Source: Humibacillus xanthopallidus
Lineage (GTDB): Bacteria > Actinomycetota > Actinomycetes > Actinomycetales > Dermatophilaceae
DNA length: 64,000 bases
Reading direction: 5' to 3'
NCBI RefSeq assembly: GCF_006717145.1
Contig: NZ_VFQF01000001.1
Span: 1,364,001-1,428,000, forward strand
Translations under genes and position numbers: made by a program
Notes under the pieces: model-generated
Seen by the model: only the letters and a program-made list of their open reading frames with translations
Told to the model about the DNA's origin: nothing
The model's database searches: none
Part shown: one piece after another, positions 27,401-36,503 of the stretch
Position numbering within the stretch: position 1 is the stretch's first letter
How the letters are laid out: each line of letters begins with the position of its first letter

Positions 27401-29007
27401 GAGGTGACGAGCTCCTCGCGGATCGCGTCGAGCGGTGGGTTGGTCACCTGCGCGAAGAGCTGCGTGAAGTAGTCGAAGAGCAGCCGCGGACGCGAGGACA
27501 GCACGGCGATCGGGGTGTCGGTGCCCATCGAGCCGAGCGCCTCCGCACCGGACTTCGCCATCGGCGTCAGCAGGATGCGCAGGTCCTCCGAGGTGTAGCC
27601 GAAGGTCTGCTGGCGGCGCTGCACCGAAGCGGCCGTGTGCACGATGTGCTCGCGCTCGGGGAGGTCCTTCATCCGGATGAGCCCGGCGTGCAGCCACTCG
27701 GCGTAGGGCTTCGCGGCCGCCAGCGAGGACTTGATCTCGTCGTCGCTGACGATGCGGCCGTGCTCGGTGTCGACGAGGAACATCTTGCCGGGCTGCAGAC
27801 GCCCGCGCTGGACGACGTGCTCGGGGTCGAGCTCGATGACGCCGGACTCGGAGGCGAGCACGACGAGACCGTCGTCCGTCACGGCATACCGCCCCGGGCG
27901 CAGCCCGTTGCGGTCGAGGACCGCGCCCACGAGCGTGCCGTCGGTGAAGCAGACGTTGGCCGGGCCGTCCCACGGCTCCATGAAGGTCGAGTGGAACTCG
28001 TAGAACGCCTTGCGCGCGGGGTCCATCGTCGCGTGGTTCTCCCACGCCTCGGGGATCATCATGAGCACCGCGTGAGGCAGCGAGCGGCCACCGAGGTGGA
28101 GCAGCTCGAGCACCTCGTCGAAGCTCGCCGAGTCGGACGCGTCGGGGGTGCAGATCGGGAAGATCCGCTCGAGGTCGCCCGGGATGATGTCGGAGGTCAG
28201 CTGGCTCTCGCGGGCCCGCATCCAGTTGCGGTTGCCCTTGACAGTGTTGATCTCGCCGTTGTGCGCGATCATCCGGTAGGGGTGTGCGAGCGGCCACGAC
28301 GGGAAGGTGTTGGTCGAGAACCGCGAGTGCACGAGGGCGAGCTCGGTCGCGAAGCGCGGGTCGGACAGGTCGGGGAAGAACGGCTCGAGCTGGCCGGTCG
28401 TCAGCATGCCCTTGTAGACGATGGTGCGGGAGCTGAGCGAGGCGAAGTAGACCTCGGCCTCGCGCTCGGCGCGCTTGCGCAGGCAGAAGGCGAGCCGGTC
28501 GAGCCCGAGCGCGACCTGGCGCCCCATCGAGCTGCTGACGAAGAGCTGCTCGAAGAAGGGCATGCAGTCGCGGGCCACCTTGCCCACGAGGTCGGCACCC
28601 ACGGGCACCTCGCGCCAGCCGAGCACCTTGAGGTTCTCGGAGGCGGCGATCTCCTCGATGCGGGCCTTGGCGGCGGCGCGCTCGATCGGGTTCGCGGGCA
28701 GGAAGGCCATGCCGGCGGCATACGCCCCGACGTTGGGGAGCGTGAACGGCACGGTCTCGCGGAAGAACTCGTCGGGGATCTGCAGGAGGATGCCCGCCCC
28801 GTCACCGACGAGCGGGTCGGCGCCGGTCGCGCCCCGGTGGTCGAGGTTGCGCAGCGCGGTGAGGGCGTGCTCGACGATGTCGTGTCCGGCGCTCCCGCGC
28901 ATCGTCGCGATGAGGGCGACGCCGCAGGCGTCGTGCTCGAACTCCCGGCGGTAGAGGCCGGAGCTCTCCGGCTGTGCGCTGAAGAGGGTGCGGGTGTGCG
29001 GCGACAT
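24448..29007 (-). CDS. gltB: glutamate synthase large subunit
   Basis: 1519 aa. Start ATG 29007 is supported by AAGGA eight bases upstream and gives a 27-residue propeptide before the Ntn nucleophile Cys28 (HDACGVALI). Domains in order: glutaminase, central domain, FMN-binding synthase domain (GDVREVHH in the central part; [27 protein letters not shown] with the three Cys of the [3Fe-4S] cluster), and the C-terminal GXGXG beta-helix domain. It converts glutamine and 2-oxoglutarate to two glutamates. It is followed by gltD. The 197-nt gap upstream contains an inverted repeat. Confidence 0.97.
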   Translation of the reverse strand: MSPHTRTLFSAQPESSGLYRREFEHDACGVALIATMRGSAGHDIVEHALTALRNLDHRGATGADPLVGDGAGILLQIPDEFFRETVPFTLPNVGAYAAGMAFLPANPIERAAAKARIEEIAASENLKVLGWREVPVGADLVGKVARDCMPFFEQLFVSSSMGRQVALGLDRLAFCLRKRAEREAEVYFASLSSRTIVYKGMLTTGQLEPFFPDLSDPRFATELALVHSRFSTNTFPSWPLAHPYRMIAHNGEINTVKGNRNWMRARESQLTSDIIPGDLERIFPICTPDASDSASFDEVLELLHLGGRSLPHAVLMMIPEAWENHATMDPARKAFYEFHSTFMEPWDGPANVCFTDGTLVGAVLDRNGLRPGRYAVTDDGLVVLASESGVIELDPEHVVQRGRLQPGKMFLVDTEHGRIVSDDEIKSSLAAAKPYAEWLHAGLIRMKDLPEREHIVHTAASVQRRQQTFGYTSEDLRILLTPMAKSGAEALGSMGTDTPIAVLSSRPRLLFDYFTQLFAQVTNPPLDAIREELVTSLGTFLGPEGNALSASPAHARQLVLDFPVIDNDELAKIVHINADGDLPGYATHVVRGLYDVTGGAAAMRDRLEEIFAEVSQAIRRGARFVVLSDRDSGRDLAPIPSLLLTAAVHHHLIREKTRTQVGMIVEAGDVREVHHVALLIGFGAAAVNPYLAMETVEDLVRSGEIEGVESEKAVKNLIKALGKGVLKVMSKMGISTVASYRGAQVFEAIGLSQELVDRYFTGTVSQLGGVGLDVIAQETAERHARAYPPDGVQQAHRVLEVGGEYQWRREGEPHLFDPETVFRLQHSTRQRRYDIFKQYTGRIDDQTSRLMTLRGLMGFRPTGVTGRLPVPLEEVEPVSEIVKRFNTGAMSYGSISKEAHETLAIAMNHLGGRSNTGEGGEDVDRLLDPERRSAVKQVASGRFGVTSLYLTHSDDIQIKMAQGAKPGEGGQLPGHKVYPWVAKTRHSTPGVGLISPPPHHDIYSIEDLAQLIHDLKNANPAARIHVKLVSEIGVGTVAAGVSKAHADVVLISGHDGGTGASPLTSLKHAGAPWELGLAEAQQTLVLNGLRDRIVVQVDGQLKTGRDVVVAALLGAEEFGFATAPLVVSGCIMMRVCHLDTCPVGIATQNPELRARFSGKPEFVETFFEYIAEEVREHLASLGFRSIEEAVGQVGSLDLDKAIAHWKASGLDLSPILAVADNPTGGTLHQSAVQDHGLDKALDNELLTRSLAAIEDGELVRTEIAVRNVNRTVGTMLGHHVTKAHPNGLADNTIELTMTGSGGQSFGAFLPAGVTMRLFGDANDYVGKGLSGGRIVVRPDRRATLVAEENVIAGNVIAYGATTGELFLRGTAGERFCVRNSGAKAVVEGVGDHGCEYMTGGVAVVLGSTGRNFAAGMSGGVAYVLDLDPDLVNPELVDLTPLRPDDETTLRELLVAHLEWTESPVADALLSDWENARQRFTLILPRDYQRVLDVRAKAEAEGLDLDGAEVWNRIMEASRG

Positions 29008-29121
29008 CTCCACCGTCCTTCTGACTGGGCCTCGGGGGATCCCACGAAGGGCCGACGGCATGACGAATGGCATGTGGACGGCACTGGCCACAGGCGATGG
29101 TTACGACGATATCGGAGCATG

Positions 29122-29148
29122 CCGTCGTCCTACCTGCTGATACGACGG
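29122..29148 (-). terminator. inverted repeat between lgt and gltB
   Basis: CCGTCGT (29122-29128) and ACGACGG (29142-29148) pair around a 13-nt loop. It may terminate the trp-lgt unit or act in the gltB leader; the sequence does not decide. Confidence 0.4.
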
Positions 29149-29205
29149 ATTCCAGATGCTGAGACGTCGTGCTCGCCAGTTGGGCACGCCTGCGCGGCCC
29201 CGGCC

Positions 29206-30267
29206 TCAGGTGCCTTGCGAGCGCTCCTGCTTCGTCGCGGCCCCCGCCGTGGCGTTCTCCCCGTCGGTCGCCGCCTCGGCTGAAGGATCTTCGTCCGGGC
29301 TCTCGCCACCGGCGTCGGCGGAGGTCTCCTTCGAGGTCGCCTCCGCGCCCTTCCCCGCGGTCTCCACGGCGTCGTCACCCGAGCCGTCGACGGCACTCGG
29401 GCCACGCCCCCCGGGCATCGTGCCGAACCGCCACCAGAGCACGACACCGAGCAGGAAGACGAGGACCGAGACCCAGGTGTTGACCCGCTGGCCGAGGATG
29501 TAGTTGGCCGAGTCGCTGCGCATGTTCTCGATGACGATGCGCCCGATCGGATAGCCCATGACGTATGCCGCGAACACCTGGCCCGGCTTCAGCGTGAAGC
29601 GCCGGCCGATCCAGATGAGGAACGCCGCGAGGAGCAGGCACCAGATCGCCTCGTAGAGGAACGTCGGGTGGAAGTAGCCCTTGACGATGGGGTTGCCGGC
29701 CGCGTCGACGACGGCGCGCCCGGCGCTGGTGTCCCACTCGTAGATGCGCAGGCGCCACGGCAGGTCGGTCGGCGCCCCGTAGATCTCGTTGTTGAACCAG
29801 TTGCCGAAGCGGCCCATCGCCTGCGCGATGGCCACACCCGGCGCGGCGGCGTCGGCGAAGTCGCGGAAGGTCACGCCGTTCTTGCGGCAGCCGATCCACG
29901 CGCCGACGGCGCCGAGCGCGACGGCCCCCCAGATGCCGAGGCCGCCCTCGTAGATGGCGAAGGCCTTCCACGGGTCGCCGCCCTGCCCGAAGTAGGGCTG
30001 CGGGGTCGTGATGAGGTGGTAGAGCCGGCCGCCGACGATGCCGAAGGGCACGGCCCACGCGGAGATGTCGATGGCGACGCCGGAGCGGTAGCCGAGCGCG
30101 GACAGCCGCCGCTGGGTGAGCCAGACCGCGACGACGATGCCGGCGAGGATGCAGAGGGCGTAGCCGCGGATCGGCAGCGGGCCGAGGTGCCAGACGCCGA
30201 CGGACGGCGACGGCAGCTCGGTGGCCAACGTCGACACCGCAGCAGGTATGCCGCTAAGCAGGCTCAT
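29206..30267 (-). CDS. lgt: prolipoprotein diacylglyceryl transferase
   Basis: 353 aa. Seven predicted TM segments; the Lgt signature GRFGNWFNNEIYG is at about residues 150-162, with HPTFLYEA and IGRIVIENMRSD further on. It transfers diacylglycerol from phosphatidylglycerol to the lipobox Cys of prolipoproteins (LivK in this window is a predicted client). The C-terminal 65 residues are an acidic Ala/Glu/Gly/Ser-rich tail beyond the core. ATG 30267 overlaps the trpA stop by 4 nt; trpA-lgt linkage is common in Actinobacteria. Confidence 0.96.
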   Translation of the reverse strand: MSLLSGIPAAVSTLATELPSPSVGVWHLGPLPIRGYALCILAGIVVAVWLTQRRLSALGYRSGVAIDISAWAVPFGIVGGRLYHLITTPQPYFGQGGDPWKAFAIYEGGLGIWGAVALGAVGAWIGCRKNGVTFRDFADAAAPGVAIAQAMGRFGNWFNNEIYGAPTDLPWRLRIYEWDTSAGRAVVDAAGNPIVKGYFHPTFLYEAIWCLLLAAFLIWIGRRFTLKPGQVFAAYVMGYPIGRIVIENMRSDSANYILGQRVNTWVSVLVFLLGVVLWWRFGTMPGGRGPSAVDGSGDDAVETAGKGAEATSKETSADAGGESPDEDPSAEAATDGENATAGAATKQERSQGT

Positions 30268-31064
30268 GCGCGCCCCCTCCGAACGCCGTCGGCAAGCTCA
30301 CGGGCGAGCGCGCCGAGCGCGGCGAGGCCCTCCTGAGGGGTGGGTGCCTCGGTGAGGCACCGCACGAGCGCCGAGCCGACGATGACGCCGTCGGCGTAGC
30401 GGCCGACCTCGGCCGCCTGGTCGCCGGTCGAGACGCCGACGCCGACACAGACGGGCAGGTCGGTCGCGGCGCGCGTGCGGGAGACGAGGTCGGCAGCGGC
30501 CTCGCCGACGCTGGCGCGCGCCCCCGTGACGCCCATGACGGCAGTCGCGTAGACGAAACCCCGGCAGGCGGCGGTGACCTTGGTGAGGCGCTCCGGCGTC
30601 GAGCTCGGGGCGACGAGGAAGACCTTGTCGAGGTCGTTGGCGTCGGCCGCCGCGGTCCAGTCGTGGGCCTCGTCGGGGATGAGGTCGGGCGTGATCAGCC
30701 CCGCGCCGCCGGCCGCCGCGAGGTCGGCGGCGAAGCGGTCGACGCCGTAGCGCAGGACGGGGTTCCAGTACGTCATGACGAGGGCACCGGCACCCGCCTC
30801 GGACACCGCGCGCGCCGCGGAGAAGATGTCGCCGAGGTGCACGCCCGCCTCGAGCGCACGCACGGCGGCGTCCTGGATGACGGGGCCGTCCATGACGGGG
30901 TCGCTGTAGGGGACGCCGATCTCGACGATGTCGACGCCGTTGTCGACGAGCACCTTCATCGCCTCGATCGAGCCCTCGACGCTGGGGAAGCCGACGGGGA
31001 GGTAGCCGATGAGGGCCGCCCGGCCCTCCGCGCGGCACGCCTCGAGGATGGGAGCGACGCTCAC
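30264..31064 (-). CDS. trpA: tryptophan synthase alpha chain
   Basis: 266 aa TIM barrel. [18 protein letters not shown] carries the catalytic Glu and Asp; [15 protein letters not shown] and [10 protein letters not shown] form the phosphate-binding end. It cleaves indole-3-glycerol phosphate to indole for TrpB. GTG 31064 overlaps the trpB TGA by 4 nt, and its stop overlaps the lgt start. Confidence 0.96.
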   Translation of the reverse strand: MSVAPILEACRAEGRAALIGYLPVGFPSVEGSIEAMKVLVDNGVDIVEIGVPYSDPVMDGPVIQDAAVRALEAGVHLGDIFSAARAVSEAGAGALVMTYWNPVLRYGVDRFAADLAAAGGAGLITPDLIPDEAHDWTAAADANDLDKVFLVAPSSTPERLTKVTAACRGFVYATAVMGVTGARASVGEAAADLVSRTRAATDLPVCVGVGVSTGDQAAEVGRYADGVIVGSALVRCLTEAPTPQEGLAALGALARELADGVRRGRA

Positions 31065-32410
31065 TGCTGGACCCCCATGCCCTTGGCGCCGGCGGAGTTG
31101 TCGGAGTTATCGGAGTTATCGGAGTTGTCCGAGCTGTCGGAACTGCCGGAGCGGCTGTCGCCGCCGGTCGTCGCCGTCGTCGCGGGCAGGACGGTGCCGC
31201 CCTCGTCGTCGATGAGACCGAACCAGGCTGCGGCCGTGTGCACGTCCTTGTCGCCGCGACCCGAGAGGTTGACGAGCAGGACCGCGTCGGGTCCGAGCTC
31301 ACGCCCGACCTTCATCGCCCCCGCGAGCGCGTGCGCGCTCTCGATGGCCGGCAGGATGCCCTCGGTGCGCGAGAGCAGCGAGAAGGCCTCCATCGCCTCC
31401 TCGTCGGTGACGGGGCGGTACTCGGCCCGGCCCGACTCGAGCAGGTGCGCGTGCTCGGGCCCGACGCTCGGGTAGTCGAGGCCGGCCGAGACACTGTGCG
31501 ACTCGACGGTCTGGCCGTCGACGTCCTGCATGACGTAGGTGAAGGCGCCGTGCAGCACCCCGGGCATCCCGGCCGAGAAGCGTGCGGCGTGCTTGCCGGA
31601 CGCCACCCCCTCGCCGCCGGCCTCGAAGCCGATGAGGCGCACGGAGCGGTCGTCGATGAAGCGGTGGAAGATGCCGATCGCGTTCGAGCCGCCGCCGACG
31701 CAGGCGAGCACGGCGTCGGGCAGCCGGCCGACGAGGTCGAGCACCTGCTGGCGAGCCTCGACCCCGATGACCCGGTGGAAGTCGCGGACCATCTCGGGGA
31801 AGGGGTGCGGGCCGGTCACGGTGCCGAGCACGTAGTGGGTCGTCGCGACGTTGGCGACCCAGTCGCGGAAGGCCTCGTTGACGGCGTCCTTGAGCGTCTT
31901 GCTGCCGTTGTCGACGGGCACGACGGTGGCGCCGAGCAGCCGCATCCGGGCGACGTTGAGGGCCTGGCGCTCGGTGTCCTTGCGGCCCATGTAGACGACG
32001 CACTCGAGCCCGAGCAAGGCAGCCGCGGTCGCCGTCGCGACGCCGTGCTGGCCGGCGCCCGTCTCGGCGATGACCCGGGTCTTGCCCATCCGCTTGGTGA
32101 GCAGCGCCTGGCCGAGCACGTTGTTGATCTTGTGCGAGCCGGTGTGGTTGAGGTCCTCGCGCTTGAGGATGACTCGGGCTCCGCCGCAGTTCTCGGCGAA
32201 GCGCGGCACCTCGGTGATGATGCTCGGCCGGCCCGTGTAGGTGCGCTGGAGCCGCTCGAGCTCGCCGACGAACTCGGGGTCGACGACGGCCTTGCGCCAC
32301 ACCTCCTCGAGCTGCTCGAGCGCGGGGATCAGCGCCTCGGGGACGTAGCGTCCCCCGAAACCGCCGAAGCGGCCGTATGCCGGCACGTTGGATGTCGTCG
32401 TCATGCTCAC
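31061..32410 (-). CDS. trpB: tryptophan synthase beta chain with low-complexity C-terminal tail
   Basis: 449 aa from GTG 32410 (ATG 32404 also in frame). PLP lysine in [15 protein letters not shown]; glycine loop [10 protein letters not shown]; the canonical core ends near residue 405 ([15 protein letters not shown]). It condenses indole with serine. Normal TrpB is about 400 residues; here about 40 extra residues follow, including the repeated Asn-Ser-Asp tract encoded by 31095-31135. The start overlaps trpC (GTGA) and the end overlaps trpA. Confidence 0.96.
   Translation of the reverse strand: MSMTTTSNVPAYGRFGGFGGRYVPEALIPALEQLEEVWRKAVVDPEFVGELERLQRTYTGRPSIITEVPRFAENCGGARVILKREDLNHTGSHKINNVLGQALLTKRMGKTRVIAETGAGQHGVATATAAALLGLECVVYMGRKDTERQALNVARMRLLGATVVPVDNGSKTLKDAVNEAFRDWVANVATTHYVLGTVTGPHPFPEMVRDFHRVIGVEARQQVLDLVGRLPDAVLACVGGGSNAIGIFHRFIDDRSVRLIGFEAGGEGVASGKHAARFSAGMPGVLHGAFTYVMQDVDGQTVESHSVSAGLDYPSVGPEHAHLLESGRAEYRPVTDEEAMEAFSLLSRTEGILPAIESAHALAGAMKVGRELGPDAVLLVNLSGRGDKDVHTAAAWFGLIDDEGGTVLPATTATTGGDSRSGSSDSSDNSDNSDNSDNSAGAKGMGVQQ
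31095..31135. repeat. 9-bp repeat encoding (Asn-Ser-Asp)n in trpB
   Basis: A nine-base unit (GGAGTTATC and close variants) is repeated about four times in the last 50 codons of trpB. The period of nine keeps the frame, so copy-number change would only alter tail length. Confidence 0.85.
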
Positions 32411-33222
32411 TCCTGGGTGGCGCCGCTGCGGACGGCAGCGGCGGCCTCGATGAAGGCCCGCACGGTGTGCTCCGGGGCACCGTCACGCACGAGGGCCTCG
32501 CCGACGAGCACGGCACCGGCCCCGGCGCGCACATAGGTGGCGACGTCGTCGGGTCCGGTGACACCGCTCTCGGCCACCCCGACGACACCCTCGGGCACGC
32601 GGGGCAGCAGGTCGATGACCGTGCGGGGGTCGACCTCGAGGGTCTTGAGGTTGCGGGCGTTGACGCCCACGAGGACAGGGTCGAGGGCCAGCGCGCGGTC
32701 GAGCTCCGCGGCGTCGTGCACCTCCACGAGGGCGGTCATGCCGAGGTCGCGCGCCTGGTCGTGCAGGTCACGCATGAGGACGTCGTCGAGCGCAGCCACG
32801 ATGAGCAGGATGAGGTCGGCGCCGTGTGCCCGGGCCTCGGTCACCTGGTAGGACTCGACCATGAAGTCCTTGCGCAGCAAGGGAGTCGGCACGGCGGCAC
32901 GGACCTCGTCGAGGTCGGCCAGGCTGCCGTTGAACCGGCGCTGCTCGGTGAGGACGCTGATCGCGCTCGCTCCCCCGGCGGCATACGCCCGGGCGAGCCG
33001 ACCCGGCTCGGGGATGTCTGCGAGCGCGCCCTTGCTGGGGCTCGCCCGCTTGACCTCGGCGATCACGGCGACCCCGGGCGCGGAGCGGATGCCCGGCATC
33101 GGGTCGAGCGCGGGCGCGACCGTGGCGAGACGCGCCTCGAGCTCGCCGATCGAGGTCGTGGCGCGACGGCGGTCGAGATCCTCGCGGACGCCCTCGATGA
33201 TCCCGTCGAGAACCGTCGGCAC
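32407..33222 (-). CDS. trpC: indole-3-glycerol phosphate synthase
   Basis: 271 aa TIM barrel. [13 protein letters not shown] near residue 55 carries the catalytic Lys; [27 protein letters not shown] and [12 protein letters not shown] are the other active-site strands. It closes the indole ring of CdRP. GTG 33222 lies 5 nt after the HGxxPAAW gene stop, and its own TGA overlaps trpB. No trpF is present; Actinobacteria normally use the bifunctional PriA. Confidence 0.96.
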   Translation of the reverse strand: MPTVLDGIIEGVREDLDRRRATTSIGELEARLATVAPALDPMPGIRSAPGVAVIAEVKRASPSKGALADIPEPGRLARAYAAGGASAISVLTEQRRFNGSLADLDEVRAAVPTPLLRKDFMVESYQVTEARAHGADLILLIVAALDDVLMRDLHDQARDLGMTALVEVHDAAELDRALALDPVLVGVNARNLKTLEVDPRTVIDLLPRVPEGVVGVAESGVTGPDDVATYVRAGAGAVLVGEALVRDGAPEHTVRAFIEAAAAVRSGATQE

Positions 33223-33227
33223 CGCTC

Positions 33228-33497
33228 TCAGCTCTTGCCGAGGGTCTCGGCGCCCGACTCGTCGGGGGCGTCGACGATCGACCCGGCCTGGGCGTGGTGC
33301 CCATTGCTGCCGTAGCCCGCCATCGAGAGCACCTTGCCGGCGCCGGCACCGGCGATGATGAGGGCCGTGCCGATGATGCCGAGCAGGAGGCTGGGCAGGA
33401 GCACGGCGACGGCTGCGACGGCTGAGCCGAGCAGGATGATGCCGACCCCGGTCCACGCGGCGGTGCTGTGTCCGTGGTCCTCGTGCTCGTCTTCCAT
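33228..33497 (-). CDS. HGxxPAAW-motif small membrane protein of the trp operon
   Basis: 89 aa. The N-terminal HGHSTAAW matches the HGxxPAAW consensus (STAAW variant), followed by two TM segments (GVGIILLGSAVAAVAVLL and LLGIIGTALIIAGAGAG). It starts at ATG 33497 after GAGAGGGC. The family sits between the Trp-associated membrane protein and trpC in many Actinobacteria; its function is unknown. It is the only operon gene with a gap over 50 nt before it. Confidence 0.8.
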   Translation of the reverse strand: MEDEHEDHGHSTAAWTGVGIILLGSAVAAVAVLLPSLLLGIIGTALIIAGAGAGKVLSMAGYGSNGHHAQAGSIVDAPDESGAETLGKS

Positions 33498-33555
33498 GTC
33501 GCCCTCTCTCGTCGTGCCGGGGGCCCGACCGTGGGCCCCAACCGCCGCCATTGTG

Positions 33556-34140
33556 TCAGGTCTGTCCGGGCGAGTCGCGCAGGGTCGGGTCGCCGCCGTC
33601 CGACAGCTCGTCCCAGGCGCTTCGCACCTGGCCGCGAGGCCCGCTCTCCGGTCGGGAGCCCCGCTCGTAGCGCGACGACAGGCCCGCCCAGGAGCGGCTC
33701 GACAGGGCGGCCGCGATGGCCCCGACGAGGAGCGCGACGCTGACGACCGCAGCGGCCCAGCCCCAGAACGTCGTCGTGCCGGTCGCATCCGGTGCGGTCG
33801 TTCGGGCGAGCTCCTTGGCGACGGCGGCCGACACCGCGTCGACCGGCCGGAGCGCGACGAGCAGGGTCAGGGCTGCTGCGCCGGCCGCGGCGAGCACGAT
33901 CACGACGGCCGACACCGCCCGGATGACGCGGCCACCGGTCATCAGGCCGAGCAGGGCCAGCACGGTGACGACGACGAGGCCCACGACGCCCGGTGCGGCC
34001 GCCCCCCCGGTCACCTCGGTGCTGCCGGCACTCAGCACGTCTCGCGCCTCTCCGACCGCCCACGGGCGCGTCGTCAGCAGGAGCGCGAGGGCGGCCGGCA
34101 CGAGGACGACGAGGGCGGCATACCGCTTGGAGAGCCTCAT
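33556..34140 (-). CDS. Trp biosynthesis-associated membrane protein (TIGR02234 type)
   Basis: 194 aa. Four TM segments (residues 8-24, 48-66, 74-94 and 127-147) with an external loop beginning TTRPWAVGE, where the RPW pattern is typical of the family. The C-terminal cytoplasmic tail is polar. ATG 34140 overlaps the trpE stop by 4 nt. It is found next to trpE across Actinobacteria; the role is not established. Confidence 0.82.
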   Translation of the reverse strand: MRLSKRYAALVVLVPAALALLLTTRPWAVGEARDVLSAGSTEVTGGAAAPGVVGLVVVTVLALLGLMTGGRVIRAVSAVVIVLAAAGAAALTLLVALRPVDAVSAAVAKELARTTAPDATGTTTFWGWAAAVVSVALLVGAIAAALSSRSWAGLSSRYERGSRPESGPRGQVRSAWDELSDGGDPTLRDSPGQT

Positions 34141-35741
34141 CGGGCACGCGCCTGCGTCACGGGCCGCAGGCCGGCGGCGGCGGCGACGGCGCGGAGGGCG
34201 GCCGCAGCCTTGTGGACCGTCTCCTCGAACTCGAGGTGCGGCACGGAGTCCGCGACGATGCCCGCCCCGGCCTGCACGTGGGCGAGACCGTCCTTGATGA
34301 GGGCGGTGCGGATCGCGATGGCCATGTCGAGGTCGCCGGCGAAGTCGAGGTAGCCGACGACGCCGCCGTAGAGGCCACGCCGCACCCCCTCGTAGCCGTC
34401 GATGAGCGCCATCGCGCGCGGCTTCGGCGCGCCGCTCAGGGTGCCCGCGGGGAAGGTCGCGACGAGCGCGTCGTAGGCGCTGCGGTCGTCGCGGAGGTCG
34501 CCGACGACCGTCGACTCGATGTGCATGATGTGGCTGTAGCGGCGCACCGACATGAAGTCGACGGTGTCGACGGTGCCGGCCCGGCAGATGCGCTGGAGGT
34601 CGTTGCGCGAGAGGTCGACGAGCATGAGGTGCTCGGCCCGCTCCTTGGCATCTCCGAGGAGCTCCTCGGCGAGGTGGGCATCGTGGTCGGGGCTCTTGCC
34701 GCGCGGACGCGAGCCCGCGATGGGGTGGGTGATCGCCTGGCGACCGGTCACCTTGATGAGCGCCTCGGGGCTCGACCCGACGACGTCGTAGGCCGAGCCG
34801 TCGGGGTGCGGCAGGCGCAGGAGGTACATGTAGGGGCTCGGGTTGCTCACCCGGAGGGCGCGGTAGACATCGAGCGAGTCGGCCTCGCACGGCACGGTGA
34901 AGCGCTGCGAGACGACGATCTGGAAGGCCTCGCCGGCCCGGATCGCCTCCTTGGCCTGCTCGACCATGGCCTCGAACTGCTCCTGGGTGTGGGTGCTGCG
35001 CGGCTCGCTCGCGATCGGCTCGATCGTCGCCACGGTGCTCGGGGCCGCCTCGGCGAGCTCGTCCGTCATCCGGTCGAGACGCGCGACGGCATCGGCCCAG
35101 GCGTCCTCGATGCGCTCGTCGGTCGCGTCGTGGTTGACGGCGTTGGCGATGAGCAGCAGGGAGCCGTCGCTGTGGTCGAAGACGGCGAGGTCGGTCGCGA
35201 GCATCATCGCGAGCTCCGGCAGGTCGAGCTCGTCGCGCCCCTCGTCGGGCACCCGCTCCCAGCGGCGCACGGCGTCGTAGGTGATGGCGCCGACCATGCC
35301 TCCCGTGAGCGGCGGCAGGCCGGGGATGCGGTCGGTCGCGAGCTCTGCGACGGTCTGGCGCAGGGTCTCGGTCGGGTCACCCGAGGTGGGCACGCCGACG
35401 GGCGGCGAGCCGATCCAGTGCGTCTCGCCGTCGCGCTCGGTCAGCGTCGCGGCGCACCGGGCACCGACGATGGAGTAGCGCGACCACACTCCGCCGTGCT
35501 CGGCCGACTCGAGCAGGAAGGTGCCCGGCTCGTTCCGGGCGAGCTTGCGGTAGACGCCGACCGGCGTCTCGCTGTCGGCGAGGAGGCGGCGCACGACGGG
35601 GATGACCCGACGGTGCTCGAGGGCGAGCTCGGTGAAGACCTGCAGGCTCGGCCAGGTCTGCCCCCACGTGAGGTCTGCGTGCGGTGCGGGCGCAGGGGCG
35701 AGCGAGGTGGTCGAGTCAGGCACCCGGCCATTCTGGCCCAC
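34137..35741 (-). CDS. trpE: anthranilate synthase component I
   Basis: 534 aa from GTG 35741 (GTG 35723 would remove six residues; neither has a strong ribosome binding site). The feedback-binding LLES motif occurs in GTFLLESAEHGG at about residue 72-83. C-terminal chorismate-binding motifs are IAGSRPRGKSPDHD, HLMLVDLSRNDLQRI, GTLSGAPKPRAM and YGGVVGY. It makes anthranilate from chorismate with glutamine-derived ammonia. The amidotransferase trpG and trpD are not in the window. It is the first gene of the trp operon, placed after a 32-bp repeat array. Confidence 0.96.
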   Translation of the reverse strand: MGQNGRVPDSTTSLAPAPAPHADLTWGQTWPSLQVFTELALEHRRVIPVVRRLLADSETPVGVYRKLARNEPGTFLLESAEHGGVWSRYSIVGARCAATLTERDGETHWIGSPPVGVPTSGDPTETLRQTVAELATDRIPGLPPLTGGMVGAITYDAVRRWERVPDEGRDELDLPELAMMLATDLAVFDHSDGSLLLIANAVNHDATDERIEDAWADAVARLDRMTDELAEAAPSTVATIEPIASEPRSTHTQEQFEAMVEQAKEAIRAGEAFQIVVSQRFTVPCEADSLDVYRALRVSNPSPYMYLLRLPHPDGSAYDVVGSSPEALIKVTGRQAITHPIAGSRPRGKSPDHDAHLAEELLGDAKERAEHLMLVDLSRNDLQRICRAGTVDTVDFMSVRRYSHIMHIESTVVGDLRDDRSAYDALVATFPAGTLSGAPKPRAMALIDGYEGVRRGLYGGVVGYLDFAGDLDMAIAIRTALIKDGLAHVQAGAGIVADSVPHLEFEETVHKAAAALRAVAAAAGLRPVTQARAR

Positions 35742-35772
35742 CCGCCGGTATGCCGTGTCGCCGCCTCCACCC

Positions 35773-36027
35773 GTCGAGTGGCCAAAACCTGCCGCCCCCT
35801 ACAAGTCGAGTGGCCAAAACACGCCGCCCCTCCCACCTCGAGTGGCCAAAACACGCCGCCCTTCACACGTCGAGAGGCCAAAACGTGCCGCCCCTCGCAC
35901 GTCGAGAGGCCAAAACGTGCCGCCCCTCGCACGTCGAGAGGCCAATGGGAGCCGGGTATCGCCCCCAGCGAAGCGACCAGGAGTGGCCAGTCGACACGGC
36001 GCGAGCGACCAGGAGTGGCCACTCGAC
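35773..36027. repeat. 32-bp tandem repeat array with two inverted terminal units
   Basis: Units starting GTCGAG(T/A)GGCCAAAAC occur at 35773, 35805, 35837, 35869, 35901 and 35933, exactly 32 bp apart; the copies at 35869 and 35901 are identical over 32 bp and the last is truncated. Two units in the other orientation follow, TGGCCAGTCGAC at 35984 and TGGCCACTCGAC at 36016, again 32 bp apart. The array fills almost the whole hisI-trpE intergenic region. Confidence 0.93.
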
Positions 36028-36030
36028 GGA

Positions 36031-36411
36031 TTAGCGGGTGCTGGGGTCGGGGTGGCCGACGGCGGCGGGGAGGACGCGGGCGTCGAAGCAGGTACGGTCG
36101 CCGGTGTGGCACGCCGCCCCGACCTGGTCGACGGAGACGAGCAGGGCGTCCCCGTCGCAGTCCAGCCGCACGCCTTTGACCCACTGGACGTGACCGCTCG
36201 TGTCGCCCTTGCGCCAGTACTCCTGCCGGCTGCGCGACCAGAACGTCACCCGGCCCTCGGTGAGGGTGCGGCGCACGGCCTCGTCGTCCATCCACCCGAC
36301 CATGAGCACGTCGCCCGTGTCGTGCTGCTGGACGACCGCCGCGACGAGGCCGTGCGCGTCGCGCTTGAGCAGGGCGGCGATGTCGGGGCTGAGCGTGGGG
36401 ATGTCGGTCAC
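36031..36411 (-). CDS. hisI: phosphoribosyl-AMP cyclohydrolase
   Basis: 126 aa from GTG 36411. Conserved [25 protein letters not shown] and the Zn/Mg site [16 protein letters not shown] followed by [10 protein letters not shown]. It opens the purine ring of phosphoribosyl-AMP, histidine step three. Here HisI is separate from HisE (49.7 kb), the usual actinobacterial arrangement. The stop lies 4 nt from the last unit of the 32-bp array. Confidence 0.95.
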   Translation of the reverse strand: MTDIPTLSPDIAALLKRDAHGLVAAVVQQHDTGDVLMVGWMDDEAVRRTLTEGRVTFWSRSRQEYWRKGDTSGHVQWVKGVRLDCDGDALLVSVDQVGAACHTGDRTCFDARVLPAAVGHPDPSTR

Positions 36412-36451
36412 CCGGACATTCTGCCGCGTCCCGGATGCGTCCTCGACCGGT

Positions 36452-36492
36452 ACTCGAGTGGGTGCGCGTGTGACTGCGCGGCCCACTCGAGT
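36452..36492 (-). terminator. hairpin after the ABC exporter operon
   Basis: ACTCGAGTGGG (36452-36462) and CCCACTCGAGT (36482-36492) are perfect 11-bp arms with a 19-nt loop, 12 nt after the ABC gene stop (36504). ACTCGAGT recalls the core of the neighbouring 32-bp array. Confidence 0.55.
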
Positions 36493-36503
36493 GAGCATCT
36501 CGG

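Noticed and set aside
29008-29205. A riboswitch in the gltB leader
   Set aside because: Only a 7-bp inverted repeat is visible; none of the conserved blocks of known amino-acid riboswitches were recognised.
25846-29283. Long plus-strand open frame antisense to gltB (1145 codons)
   Set aside because: It lies opposite an unambiguous gltB. The translation is Arg/Asp/Val/Gly-rich with no domain, the usual shadow in high-GC DNA.
35773-36027. 32-bp repeats as a CRISPR array
   Set aside because: The 32-bp units are directly adjacent without unique spacers, there are inverted units, and no cas genes are in the window.
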